Positions 18,450-27,473 of a DNA stretch of 64,000 nt are shown here, in pieces; positions within the stretch are counted from its first letter, which is position 1, and every line of letters begins with the position of its first letter. This DNA comes from Mucilaginibacter sp. UR6-11 (GTDB taxonomy: Bacteria; Bacteroidota; Bacteroidia; Sphingobacteriales; Sphingobacteriaceae). The notes beneath the pieces were generated by a model. The model was not told the origin of the DNA. It did not search any database and was given only the letters and a program-made list of their open reading frames with translations. The translations under genes were made by a program, and so were the position numbers. Where the stretch lies: positions 186,001 through 250,000 of the forward strand of contig NZ_JAJIWO010000003.1 of the NCBI RefSeq assembly GCF_020880695.1, read 5' to 3'.

Positions 18450-20072
18450 TTAATGCGTTTGATAGCTGGCAAGATCTGTATACAGGGTACGGAATGAGCT
18501 GCGGACGCCTATGGTTATCATGTTGGTCTTATCGGTAAACTGCGCGTTATTTTCCATCCGGTGTAATCCGCCTATCTCTATTCGCAAATTATATTTAGGG
18601 TTAAGCATGTAGGCAACCTTACCTTCAACATAAGTCATTTTTGTAGTAAGGCCCTGGCCTATATGATTACCATACTGACTGGCCGGATTGTTATAAAGCT
18701 GGAATGGGTCTTTTCCGTAGTTAAGTCCGTTTACATCCAACCCATAATAACCATAATCAAATTCACCACTAAAATCAAACCTTTTGTAGCTATAATTTAA
18801 CAAACCAACCAGTTCCCTGAAATTAGCGCCGAAAGGATGTGCCAATGGCTCTTCCTGCTCGGCATAATTATTTATATTATTATTCTGCTCAGAATAGGTA
18901 TAAGGAGTTGCACTATTATACTCCACTAAATAATTCAATGATTTTACCTTGAACAAATTGGCCCCTTTAACGCCAAACTGGTAACTGTATTTATTTCTAA
19001 AACTTCCGTCGTTAGAAAAAAAGCTTTTGGCTTCAAATTCGTCTAAAACAAACTGGCCATAAGCTGTAAGTCCGTTTGATACTTTATATTTTCCGGTAAA
19101 TCCTATTACAGCATTACCCGGTGATCCGTTTGACGCATCAACAGGCCTTAAAAAAATAACCGGGTTGGCGTATGAAAAATCAAAGCCCCTGTAATTTCCG
19201 GTACCCGGATCTATTTTAGGCCACACTATGGCGTCAAAAAAACCTAAGGAAACCCTGTTGCTGACATTCCAATCCAGATAATGAAAAACGGCCCATTTGT
19301 TGCGCGGGCCAATTGAAAACTGAGAAGGACGATCAGCGGGTGCAACCATATAGGCATACATCACCATATATTGCACATTGCCCAGTGTGCCCGTAAGTTT
19401 TAAAAATGGATAACTTGAAGCAAAATCAGATAGTAATTCAGACCGGTATCCGTCGCCTATAAATGTTTTATCCTGCCCGGCAGTAACATTTAAATACTTA
19501 TTAGGTGTATAGGATATGATGCCGGTTACATCAGACCAGTCTTTAGTTAGTTTTCTTCCAAAAGTACGGTCATAAGCCTGACCCGGAACCACACCAACCT
19601 GGTTGATATAAGTTGTTAAATACTCCGGAAAAACAGCCTGGTTTTCAAATCCGTTGGTATAGAAATAAAAGTTTTTGCCAATTGTACCGCCTAGCTGATA
19701 ACCACGTGTATTTAACCAGGTACTCCGTTTACCGCTAACATCTCTTCCGATAGTAAGATCGGGCAGATAATCTGCAAAAAAAGTATACTCTTTGGTCTTC
19801 ACATCAAACAGATGCTCATTAAATAATTTGCGGTGCGCCCAGCTATGATGATTGTCATCTGTCCCGTAATTCATTAAAGAATCATACCGGTGTTGTAAAA
19901 CGCTATCAATAATATATGATTTTAATGAGCTGTGTAAGCGCGTTTTTGTTGAATAAACGTCTTCATTAAGCTTTTGATAGAACTGATATGAATAGGGTTG
20001 ATATTGTGCCTGAGCCATACCAACCTTAACAAACAACAAAAGCAATAGTAAACTGCTTAATATTTTTTTCAT
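18450..20072 (-). CDS. Outer-membrane capsule-assembly Wzi-like / gliding protein RemB-like (540 aa)
   Basis: A signal peptide (residues 1 to about 22, ending MAQAQ) is followed by a protein rich in alternating aromatic/hydrophobic strands, typical of an outer-membrane beta barrel. The overall organisation, with the early block YIIDSVLQHRYDSLM and the PVIFLRPVDASNGSPGN segment, is what I associate with Bacteroidota RemB and Wzi-like proteins, which hold capsular polysaccharide at the outer surface and, in gliding species, affect adhesion. Wzi function here is inferred. It lies 27 nt downstream of gmd in the same orientation, which fits a capsule role. I cannot tell whether this organism glides. 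Confidence 0.65.
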   Translation of the reverse strand: MKKILSSLLLLLLFVKVGMAQAQYQPYSYQFYQKLNEDVYSTKTRLHSSLKSYIIDSVLQHRYDSLMNYGTDDNHHSWAHRKLFNEHLFDVKTKEYTFFADYLPDLTIGRDVSGKRSTWLNTRGYQLGGTIGKNFYFYTNGFENQAVFPEYLTTYINQVGVVPGQAYDRTFGRKLTKDWSDVTGIISYTPNKYLNVTAGQDKTFIGDGYRSELLSDFASSYPFLKLTGTLGNVQYMVMYAYMVAPADRPSQFSIGPRNKWAVFHYLDWNVSNRVSLGFFDAIVWPKIDPGTGNYRGFDFSYANPVIFLRPVDASNGSPGNAVIGFTGKYKVSNGLTAYGQFVLDEFEAKSFFSNDGSFRNKYSYQFGVKGANLFKVKSLNYLVEYNSATPYTYSEQNNNINNYAEQEEPLAHPFGANFRELVGLLNYSYKRFDFSGEFDYGYYGLDVNGLNYGKDPFQLYNNPASQYGNHIGQGLTTKMTYVEGKVAYMLNPKYNLRIEIGGLHRMENNAQFTDKTNMITIGVRSSFRTLYTDLASYQTH

Positions 20073-20099
20073 GTGGATAGATTTTGTATAGAATGCGTA

Positions 20100-21236
20100 T
20101 TATTCAAAGTAGTTTAAGGTTTTAAAACCCCCTTTTTTCAAATAATCGTCTTTCTTAACCAAGTGAAGGTCAGATTCCATCATATCCTTAACCAATGCTT
20201 GCAGATCATATTTGGGTTTCCAGCCTAATTGCGTCTGTGCCTTGGTAGGATCACCAATCAGCAAATCAACCTCAGTAGGTCTGAAATATTTTGAATCAAC
20301 TTTAACAACGGTTTGCCCCAGCTTAAGGGCCTCCTGATCTAAACCCAGTTCGGCCGCTTTATCTTTATCCACATCAATAATTACACCGCGCTCATTTTCA
20401 TCCTTGCCGCTAAACTCTATTTCTATACCCAGCTCGCCAAATGCCATTTTAATAAAGTCCCGTACCGTTGTAGTTACTCCTGTGGCAATAACATAATCCT
20501 CTGCCCTGTCCTGTTGTAACATCAGCCACATAGCCTCTATATAGTCTTTGGCGTGGCCCCAATCGCGTCGTGCCGACAGGTTGCCAACATACAGGCAAGT
20601 CTGTAAACCTAAAGCAATTTTTGAAGCTGCACGGGTAATTTTACGGGTAACAAAAGTTTCGCCGCGTATAGGGCTCTCGTGGTTAAATAAGATACCATTG
20701 CAGGCATACATATCATAAGCTTCGCGATAGTTAACAATTATCCAATAACCATATAATTTTGCTACTGCGTATGGTGAGCGGGGATAAAAAGGTGTTGTCT
20801 CACTTTGCGGAACAGCCTGTACCAACCCATAAAGCTCAGACGTAGATGCCTGATAAATGCGGGTTTTCTTGGTTAAACCCAATAATCTGACAGCCTCCAA
20901 TATACGCAATGTACCTATACCGTCGGCATTTGCGGTATATTCAGGAGTTTCAAAACTTACCTGGACATGCGACATTGCGCCTAAATTGTAAATCTCATCA
21001 GGCTGGATCTCCTGTACAAGTCTTATTAAATTGGTTGAATCAGTCAAATCGCCATAATGCAGCTTAAATTTAACATTGGGCTCATGCGGGTCATGATAGA
21101 GGTGATCTATACGATCAGTATTAAATAAAGACGATCTTCTTTTAACCCCATGCACCTCATATCCTTTTTTCAATAAAAATTCAGCAAGGTAAGCACCGTC
21201 TTGTCCAGTGATGCCTGTAATTAAAGCTACTTTCAT
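20100..21236 (-). CDS. gmd: GDP-mannose 4,6-dehydratase
   Basis: A 378-residue short-chain dehydrogenase that converts GDP-mannose to GDP-4-keto-6-deoxymannose, the precursor of GDP-fucose, GDP-rhamnose or GDP-perosamine. It has the NADP-binding motif [13 protein letters not shown] and the catalytic set Thr132/Ser133/Glu134 (ASTSELYG) with Tyr156 and Lys160 ([12 protein letters not shown]). The substrate block [16 protein letters not shown] is diagnostic of GMD. The next enzyme, GDP-fucose synthase or a reductase, is not next to it. It lies directly upstream of the Wzi/RemB-like gene, so it probably feeds a surface polysaccharide. Confidence 0.96.
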   Translation of the reverse strand: MKVALITGITGQDGAYLAEFLLKKGYEVHGVKRRSSLFNTDRIDHLYHDPHEPNVKFKLHYGDLTDSTNLIRLVQEIQPDEIYNLGAMSHVQVSFETPEYTANADGIGTLRILEAVRLLGLTKKTRIYQASTSELYGLVQAVPQSETTPFYPRSPYAVAKLYGYWIIVNYREAYDMYACNGILFNHESPIRGETFVTRKITRAASKIALGLQTCLYVGNLSARRDWGHAKDYIEAMWLMLQQDRAEDYVIATGVTTTVRDFIKMAFGELGIEIEFSGKDENERGVIIDVDKDKAAELGLDQEALKLGQTVVKVDSKYFRPTEVDLLIGDPTKAQTQLGWKPKYDLQALVKDMMESDLHLVKKDDYLKKGGFKTLNYFE

Positions 21237-21360
21237 TATAATAGTAATAATATGTTACAAACTGCAATAATATCCAATTTAATTGTAAAACCGGCTATTA
21301 ATTAAACATCAATAAGTCTTTACTACATAGAATGTTTTAAAAAACTGAGGTAAATTAATA

Positions 21361-21924
21361 TTAAATTTCAGCTACCGTATCTTCCAGTTCCTGGTACCAC
21401 GCTTCGCCGTACTTCCTTATTAACGGGGCCTTTAAGAATTCATGAACGTGTACTTTAAGCTCATTGCCGAAGCTGCAGGCCGGGCTGCAGATGCTCCACC
21501 TGTCATAATTTAATACATCAAACTCGGGGTATTTGGTGATGCGGATTGGATAAAGATGGCACGAAATTGGTTTTCTCCAATCGATAACGCCTTCTTCATA
21601 AGCCTTTTCGATAGCGCATTTGGTAATACCGCCTTCCCAAATTACATAAGAACATTCTTTATTTACGTCAACACAAGGGGTGGTATAGTCGCCTTCAAAA
21701 TCGGTTACATAGGTGCCAACTTTCTCAATGGTTTGGATGCCTTTGGCTGTCATATATGGTTTAACCTTTGGATAAATCTCATCCAGGATATTCAGTTCGT
21801 CATGATTTAACGGCGCGCCCGAGTCTCCCTCTAAGCAACAGGCTCCTTTGCACTTACTTAAATTACAAACAAAATTCTCTTTTACTACGTCTTCATGTAC
21901 CAAAACACTGCCAACCTCTATCAT
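21361..21924 (-). CDS. DUF3109 family cysteine-cluster protein
   Basis: A 187-residue cytoplasmic protein with several conserved Cys motifs: CNLSKCKGACC near residue 20, then CVDVNKEC, the later CAIE, the CHLYPIRI motif and CSPACSFG. This matches DUF3109, related to the YkgJ-type CxxxCxxCC metal-binding cluster proteins. Function is unknown; a zinc or iron-sulfur site is likely. It follows the DUF3108 gene after 14 nt, so they are co-transcribed. Confidence 0.88.
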   Translation of the reverse strand: MIEVGSVLVHEDVVKENFVCNLSKCKGACCLEGDSGAPLNHDELNILDEIYPKVKPYMTAKGIQTIEKVGTYVTDFEGDYTTPCVDVNKECSYVIWEGGITKCAIEKAYEEGVIDWRKPISCHLYPIRITKYPEFDVLNYDRWSICSPACSFGNELKVHVHEFLKAPLIRKYGEAWYQELEDTVAEI

Positions 21925-21938
21925 TGTATTATTATTAT

Positions 21939-22712
21939 TTATTTTATAGGATTAAGGGGGTATTTAAGTCCGCGGGCATCTGTAAGCTCCATAGTTACAC
22001 TGCCTACAATAAGCCCCACATTTGCTTTTACAGGGATCCGGTTATTATCATCCGTGATCCATAAATATAGCTTGCTGTCTTTTTTAAAAATGCGGCCGGC
22101 TATAATTGTCGGATTAAACTTAAGACAATTAAACTTGCCTATAGCGCTGCTCACTACTTCTTTACCCACATAGGTAATACCAAGCGTATAAACTCCGTCC
22201 TCTAAAAAATAAGGTAATTCAAATTTATCGCCGATATGGATCTTTGAGATATCGAGCCCGCGCGCAAAGTAATAGGCAGATACAAAATCAAACACTTTGC
22301 CTTTTGACGGAAAAACGCCCTTGTCGGCGGTTATTTTACCGGTTTCATGATCAAACTTTACTTTATCGGTATGCCTCCAGCTACCCTCGCGCCTGTTTTC
22401 TGTATACAAATAAGGAAGCAGGGTGCTACGGTCAATATAGCTTTCATAGCGGTTACGCACTTTATAAAAGAAATCAAAAGTACCCGCTGTTTTGCCATCA
22501 GCAATAATGTGATAGGTAGGGTGCCCGTCAATTCGCTCACCGTCCTCTACCCTGAGGTTACCTTCGGCCCCGGTAAAGAAACCATATTTAAACCGGTAAC
22601 TTAGCTGTTCGCCCGCCTTAAAAACCGGTTCATTAACATCTTTTAATTCCTGCCCAAAAGCCGTATTTAAAAATATTACAGAAAGTATAAATGTAAAAAA
22701 GTATCTGTTCAT
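21939..22712 (-). CDS. DUF3108 domain-containing secreted protein
   Basis: A 257-residue protein with an N-terminal signal peptide (cleavage near AFGQE) and an all-beta domain that I recognise as DUF3108: GEQLSYRFKYGFFTGAEG, then a YHIIADGKTAG block and a C-terminal LWITDDNNRIPVKA strand. Members are periplasmic or outer-membrane-facing proteins of unknown function with a lipid-carrier-like beta fold. It is flanked by DUF2480 (25 nt upstream) and DUF3109 (14 nt downstream) in one orientation. Confidence 0.87.
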   Translation of the reverse strand: MNRYFFTFILSVIFLNTAFGQELKDVNEPVFKAGEQLSYRFKYGFFTGAEGNLRVEDGERIDGHPTYHIIADGKTAGTFDFFYKVRNRYESYIDRSTLLPYLYTENRREGSWRHTDKVKFDHETGKITADKGVFPSKGKVFDFVSAYYFARGLDISKIHIGDKFELPYFLEDGVYTLGITYVGKEVVSSAIGKFNCLKFNPTIIAGRIFKKDSKLYLWITDDNNRIPVKANVGLIVGSVTMELTDARGLKYPLNPIK

Positions 22713-22737
22713 CCGCTATTTGTACAAAAGCAATTCA

Positions 22738-23253
22738 TTAATCTCTTTTTTTATAAATAGGCACGGTTGAGCAGGGTTCGCCAAACATTAAACTTTTAAC
22801 TACAGGTGTAAGCTTTTTTCCAAGCTCTACGTAAGCCGATACCGGAACATCCACATCGCCACAGCCCTTTATAACCAGGCGCTGATCGCGATATTGTTCC
22901 ACATCCAGCTTAGCCAGCTCTTTTACATATAAAACTGTCTCCAGGGTCTCTAAATCGCCAAATACCACTTCGCGCGCATAGGGCGCCATTCTGTTAGCCA
23001 GCAACAAATAAGCCCAGGCAGGTACAATAGCATCTGCCGAGCAGGTAAGCGCTACGTTTTTGTCCTGGTATTGGCTCCAGTCATGTTCTTTTACAAACTC
23101 CCTCAAGTCCTTTTCGCGCAATATCAGCTCTTGAAACAAATTATCTTTAATATCATAAAGCACACGTTCGCCGGGAGTATAAAAAGCCGCCGGGTCTAAC
23201 GTAACCAAACCGCTCTGGGCAACCTTATTCACAAAATTTTCTTGTATTTCCAT
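22738..23253 (-). CDS. DUF2480 family protein
   Basis: A 171-residue soluble protein without a signal peptide. It matches the Bacteroidota-specific DUF2480 family, with blocks FVNKVAQSGLVTLDPAAF and FQELILREKDLREFVKEHDW, the Cys in VALTCSADAIVPAWAYLLL and a second Cys in KGCGDVDVPVSAYVELG. Function is unknown. It is the first gene of the DUF2480-DUF3108-DUF3109 unit. A hairpin of 13 bp lies between its start and the upstream ppiD-like gene. Confidence 0.87.
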   Translation of the reverse strand: MEIQENFVNKVAQSGLVTLDPAAFYTPGERVLYDIKDNLFQELILREKDLREFVKEHDWSQYQDKNVALTCSADAIVPAWAYLLLANRMAPYAREVVFGDLETLETVLYVKELAKLDVEQYRDQRLVIKGCGDVDVPVSAYVELGKKLTPVVKSLMFGEPCSTVPIYKKRD

Positions 23254-23270
23254 TTTGCTGTTAAATAAAA

Positions 23271-23305
23271 ATCCGGTATAACGAATTATAAACGTTATAC
23301 CGGAT
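23271..23305 (-). terminator. Hairpin: terminator of the ppiD-like gene or 5' stem-loop of the DUF2480 mRNA
   Basis: Perfect 13-bp inverted repeat (23271-23283 with 23293-23305, 9-nt loop). On the minus strand it is followed by TTTTATTT, as in an intrinsic terminator for the ppiD-like gene. A plausible promoter for DUF2480 lies just upstream of it, so the same stem could also begin the DUF2480 transcript. Confidence 0.8.
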
Positions 23306-23306
23306 G

Positions 23307-23333
23307 CAAAATTACTTTAAATATTGTCTACAA
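23307..23333 (-). promoter_or_regulatory. Possible DUF2480 promoter overlapping the ppiD-like 3' end
   Basis: On the minus strand TTG (23333-23331) is followed after 16 nt by TAATTTTG (23314-23307), a match to the Bacteroidota -7 consensus. Transcription would start inside the hairpin at about 23300. Confidence 0.45.
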
Positions 23334-25442
23334 CAGCTTAGCTCTGTTATCTTTTACATTGTCCTTATCTTTTAAAGCTTCAAACAGCTGCCCTTCGGCA
23401 CGTTGTAACAATGCATTAGCTACCTGTTCTTTCTCTCTCAGCGCGTTAGTAAGCGGCGCCGGCGTGATAAAGTTGTTAACTACCAATACATATACGCCCT
23501 GCTGGCCTTCAATTGGTTTTGATATTTTATTAAGTGGCAATCCAAACACGGTACCAATTGCTTTGTACTCGGCTGACGAACCCGGGATAACCGGGTTGGC
23601 AAAAACAATATTTTGAACCGGCACCACTTTAGTGCCTGCGCGTTGCGCAATCTGCTCAATTGATGTAGCGCCAGCCGAAGCTGCTTTAAACTTCTCAGTC
23701 AACATTTTGCCTTTTACCGCCATTAATACGGCAGGTTTGATCTTTTCTTTAACCAAATCAAGCGGCAGGATGCCTTTTGGCTTAATGGCGGTTACACGGG
23801 CAACCACATATTGGTCGCCAACGGTAAATACCTGGTCAGATATATCGTTTTTGTCTGATTTAAATACCCATCTTACTAAGTCACGGGCATCAATCAATCC
23901 CGGAAGGCTTGCTGCTGTTCCCTGGATATCCTCCGCTTTTTGAACAGATAAACCTGCTTTCTTAGCTTCGGCATCAAAATTATCTTTTGTCAGCGAGATC
24001 AGGAATGCCTGCGCTTTGCTGTAAGCGGCTGATTGCGTATTGCTGCTGGCAGATAATGCCTTATCAACTGTTGCAACCTTAACTACTTTTGACGATCCTT
24101 TTTGATCTTCTATCTCCAGCAGGTGAACACCAAACTGCGATGTAACTATTTTCAGGTCTCCTTTTTTACCGTTAAATGCGGCATTTTCAAAAGCTGGTAC
24201 CATTGCATTGCGGCCAAAAGTACCCAGCTCACCACCTTTAGCTCCTGAAGCTTTATCGATAGAGAATATAGGCGCCAATGATGCAAATGAACCTTTACCG
24301 CTCTCGATTAATTTTTTCAGAGAATCTGCCCTTGCCAATGCTTTCTCCATACTTCCGGCTTCAGTTGGCGAAATTAAAATGTGTCTTGCTTTTACAGAAT
24401 CCGGGCTCATACGCTCATCAACCAATTTAGCCAGCTTATAGCTACCGTTTGACAGGTAAGGGCCGTAAATAAAGCCAGGCGACTGTTTAAACATGATGCT
24501 GTCAATCTTGGGGTCAAGCTCACCTTTATGCTGGTACAGCAACGGCGCTTTTGTTTCTGAATTTATCTGTACAAACAGCGAGTCATCTTTGGTCGAAATA
24601 AATTCGGGCAGCAATTTGTTTAACTGCTGTTTTATAACGGCCGAGTCGGCAGCTGAAGGCGCCGCGTTAAAACTCACATAGTTGATGCTTCTTAATTCCT
24701 GTTGATTTTTAAACTCGCTTTTATGCTCATCATAGTAACTGCTATAGTCGGCATCCGTTAAGTTAACTTTACTGTCAGGTACAGAAGCGTATTCCAACAG
24801 CGCGTATTTAAAGTTAGCCAGTTTGTTTTTGGCTTCGTAATTATCTTTGGCCTCTAACGAGTTTACGTATAATCCATTAGTTACCAAAGACATATATTTC
24901 TCGGCTTTTTTAGCGTCGATCAAATCAATTACAAATTGTTTCCACCGTATTTTTTGAGGATCATCATCTCTTAAACCTTTAATGCCATTAATAGCATTGG
25001 CGACGCTTGATGGATCAAACTTCCCGGTCTGCGGATCAGTAAAAGCCTGTACTACCCGCGGGCTCGGATTAGAGCCGGTTAACATAGATTGTGTTTCGTC
25101 ACCTTCAACAGCTAACCCTAATTTATCCACTTCTTTTTTAAAGATAGCTTTACTTACAAACTGGTTCCAGGTGTTTTCCTGGATATAGCTTGTAATTTGC
25201 GGCGTAATCCGGCCCTGGCCGGATTGCTGCTTAAATTGCGTCGTATTTTGCTCAACGCCGGCATTAAATTCATCCAGCGGGATCTTTTCGTCGCCTACCG
25301 AACCAACTATATTATTATCACCTTTAAAAAAAGACCCTCCACTTTTAATCGCTTCCGTAGCAATAAAAGCAAAAAGCGAAAGCCCAATCACACCTGCAAC
25401 AATTTTACCCATTCGGTCGCGCAGATAACCCATTATAGCCAT
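23328..25442 (-). CDS. PpiD/SurA-type membrane-anchored peptidylprolyl isomerase (704 aa)
   Basis: A periplasmic foldase with one N-terminal transmembrane anchor (about residues 13-32), a SurA-N-like helical chaperone region (about 45-240), and a parvulin rotamase domain (about 351-450) with VKARHILIS, GGELGTFGRNAMVPAFENAAF and SQFGVHLLEI. A second C-terminal region (about 500-680) resembles a further non-catalytic parvulin/PpiD tail. Such proteins help outer-membrane and secreted proteins fold after Sec export. The symbol ppiD is often used, but I leave it open because Bacteroidota have several paralogues. It is followed by a terminator-like hairpin. Confidence 0.9.
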   Translation of the reverse strand: MAIMGYLRDRMGKIVAGVIGLSLFAFIATEAIKSGGSFFKGDNNIVGSVGDEKIPLDEFNAGVEQNTTQFKQQSGQGRITPQITSYIQENTWNQFVSKAIFKKEVDKLGLAVEGDETQSMLTGSNPSPRVVQAFTDPQTGKFDPSSVANAINGIKGLRDDDPQKIRWKQFVIDLIDAKKAEKYMSLVTNGLYVNSLEAKDNYEAKNKLANFKYALLEYASVPDSKVNLTDADYSSYYDEHKSEFKNQQELRSINYVSFNAAPSAADSAVIKQQLNKLLPEFISTKDDSLFVQINSETKAPLLYQHKGELDPKIDSIMFKQSPGFIYGPYLSNGSYKLAKLVDERMSPDSVKARHILISPTEAGSMEKALARADSLKKLIESGKGSFASLAPIFSIDKASGAKGGELGTFGRNAMVPAFENAAFNGKKGDLKIVTSQFGVHLLEIEDQKGSSKVVKVATVDKALSASSNTQSAAYSKAQAFLISLTKDNFDAEAKKAGLSVQKAEDIQGTAASLPGLIDARDLVRWVFKSDKNDISDQVFTVGDQYVVARVTAIKPKGILPLDLVKEKIKPAVLMAVKGKMLTEKFKAASAGATSIEQIAQRAGTKVVPVQNIVFANPVIPGSSAEYKAIGTVFGLPLNKISKPIEGQQGVYVLVVNNFITPAPLTNALREKEQVANALLQRAEGQLFEALKDKDNVKDNRAKLL

Positions 25443-25543
25443 ATACTTATTCTTATTTTATTTAAATTTCTATCTTAAAAAGAGGGCGCAAGATACAACT
25501 TTTAGTAAAAATATATCATACAATTTTTTACAACAAAATGACG

Positions 25544-26131
25544 CTATTTTGTTGGCATGTCTGATACATTAAATACACCTGTTGATTGCTTCATAACTGG
25601 ATACTGCAATTTGTCATCACTCGTGAAATCTATCCCATTTAAAACGTCGCCGCCGGCCATAACAATTTGCACCGGTTTTGTTGAATACATGGTTTTTTTA
25701 AGCTGATCCCAGATCAGCTCTTCAGATTTAAAAGTATCGCCCTTGGCTGTTGTGTAAACTACATGATGATAAAATTCAACGCGTTTTTCCACATCACGGT
25801 ACACAGCCGAATCGGCAATGATATTACCATCTTCCTGGGCATTGATATCATAAAAAATGACTTTTACCCCCTTGGGCATTATATAGTATGGCGCCGCTTC
25901 GCTGTAGCTGTAGTGGATCATTACAGGGGTATTCATCTTCCCCTTAACTATGGCAGAGTCGCTGTAAATTATTTCCACACCCTTGGTGGTGTCAATGGGC
26001 TTGCTGACGTATTTTGCCGATATCTCTTTGATCTTATTTAAATCGTTCTCGCAGGCGCTTAAGAACAGCATGCCGAAAAGCAATCCCGGTAAAAATAAGG
26101 CTGATACCTGTTTTAACCGATTATGTTTCAT
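25544..26131 (-). CDS. lptC: LPS export protein LptC (lipoprotein form)
   Basis: A 195-residue protein with lipobox LFLSAC near residue 27 and an LptC-type beta-jellyroll: a TTKGVEIIYSDSAIVKGKM block, then YNINAQEDG-like strands (here FYDINAQEDGNIIADSAVY) and GDTFKSEELIWD. In the Lpt bridge LptC passes LPS from LptB2FG to LptA. Bacteroidota versions are often lipoproteins, in contrast to the single-helix anchor of E. coli. It lies 4 nt after the barrel-protein gene in an operon coming from purQ and coaX. Confidence 0.88.
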   Translation of the reverse strand: MKHNRLKQVSALFLPGLLFGMLFLSACENDLNKIKEISAKYVSKPIDTTKGVEIIYSDSAIVKGKMNTPVMIHYSYSEAAPYYIMPKGVKVIFYDINAQEDGNIIADSAVYRDVEKRVEFYHHVVYTTAKGDTFKSEELIWDQLKKTMYSTKPVQIVMAGGDVLNGIDFTSDDKLQYPVMKQSTGVFNVSDMPTK

Positions 26132-26135
26132 TTAA

Positions 26136-27473
26136 CTAATCAAATTTATAACGCTGGAACCACTTATCATTAAGTGTAAAACCTAAACGAAAGTTTACAT
26201 AATTTTCTTTTACAAGACCATTATTTAAAGTTCCGCGCTGACCCAGCTCGGCAGAGAAATTCAGTTTATAAAAACTGGTATTGGCGCCTCTAAGCGGAAC
26301 ACCCAGGCCAAGCGTAACTGCTTTTGAGGTTATATTTGTAAAACCATCCCCGGTTGCGTTTGGCACGTTGTAGTAACTTTTATCTACTATAAACCCTAAA
26401 CGATAGTCTAACGTAGCCAAAGAATTATGCAGTGCGTTAATATTAGGTGTATACTGGCCGCCAACGTTAAGGGTATGCGAATTAACCGTACCCGGGTTTA
26501 CGCCATCCACACGCAGATCTGCCCATTTGCCAATGCTATAATCGGCACCTATTAAAAATTTAAGATCCTGCTGATAGGAAAAGCCAAAATGATGAATTTG
26601 TGGCAGCTTTATTTTTGACGAGTTGTTTTGCTGATTAATAACCGAATCTACATCAACATTCTTGTTTCCATCGGTATCAAACGTATAGTGGCTAACAATA
26701 TAACTGCTTTTTGAGTTAAGCTGTGATCCGGCTGAACCCGAGTAACCAAAAACAATGTGCCTGGTTAATGAAAGGTCAACTATATACTGCGCACCAAAGT
26801 CATAACTAACACCACCCACCGCATTGTTGCGCTCAACATTGGTATTTAACGTGCCAGGCAACTGCGGCATTTCTACCTGTTGGTTATGTTTTAAATTACC
26901 AAAGATATAGGATACGTTGGCACCCAACAGCAAGTTACGGCCTATGCTGAAACCGTAGCCTGCATAAGCTTTGGTTAAGCCGCCTTCGCCACTGTATATA
27001 TAGTTAATTGCATTAGTATCAACCGGTGAACCGGTACCAAACCCTTTAACTGATTTGGTATAGTTATAACCTACCTGGCTGTAAGGCATTAACCCGAAGC
27101 TTAATGCTGATCTTGAAGTTACAGGGATTGCAAACGCCAGGTGGCTAAGCCTGAAGTTAGAGTTTTTTTGTGTTGACTGCCCTGTTTGGCTCAATGAAAG
27201 TGAGCTTACCAAAACACCGGCATCAATGGTGGTAAATGCTATAGTGGCGTAGGAAGCAGGATTTTGCGGGTTGATACTCATGTACCTGTTTATTGTATTG
27301 GTACCTGTAGAAATACCACCCATGGCCTGGTTTTGCGGCAATATCATTGGTGTAAGGTCACCTAACCCATACTGCGTATAAGGCGAACTTGTGGTTGCCG
27401 TTGTCTGCGATTTGGCCTGGAATGCTAAAACTGCAAGTAAAAATGTTATAAAGAGCGTCGTATATTTAATCAT
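26136..27473 (-). CDS. Outer-membrane beta-barrel protein of unknown function (445 aa)
   Basis: A signal peptide (residues 1 to about 22, ending AKSQT) is followed by an array of amphipathic strands ending in aromatic residues, with the final strand FRLGFTLNDKWFQRYKFD, as in outer-membrane barrels. The early block SPYTQYGLGDLTPM and the AMGGISTGTN segment recall FadL-like and PorV-like barrels of Bacteroidota, but I cannot assign a substrate. It overlaps coaX by 8 nt and precedes lptC by 4 nt, so it is co-transcribed with LPS-transport and cofactor genes. Confidence 0.75.
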   Translation of the reverse strand: MIKYTTLFITFLLAVLAFQAKSQTTATTSSPYTQYGLGDLTPMILPQNQAMGGISTGTNTINRYMSINPQNPASYATIAFTTIDAGVLVSSLSLSQTGQSTQKNSNFRLSHLAFAIPVTSRSALSFGLMPYSQVGYNYTKSVKGFGTGSPVDTNAINYIYSGEGGLTKAYAGYGFSIGRNLLLGANVSYIFGNLKHNQQVEMPQLPGTLNTNVERNNAVGGVSYDFGAQYIVDLSLTRHIVFGYSGSAGSQLNSKSSYIVSHYTFDTDGNKNVDVDSVINQQNNSSKIKLPQIHHFGFSYQQDLKFLIGADYSIGKWADLRVDGVNPGTVNSHTLNVGGQYTPNINALHNSLATLDYRLGFIVDKSYYNVPNATGDGFTNITSKAVTLGLGVPLRGANTSFYKLNFSAELGQRGTLNNGLVKENYVNFRLGFTLNDKWFQRYKFD

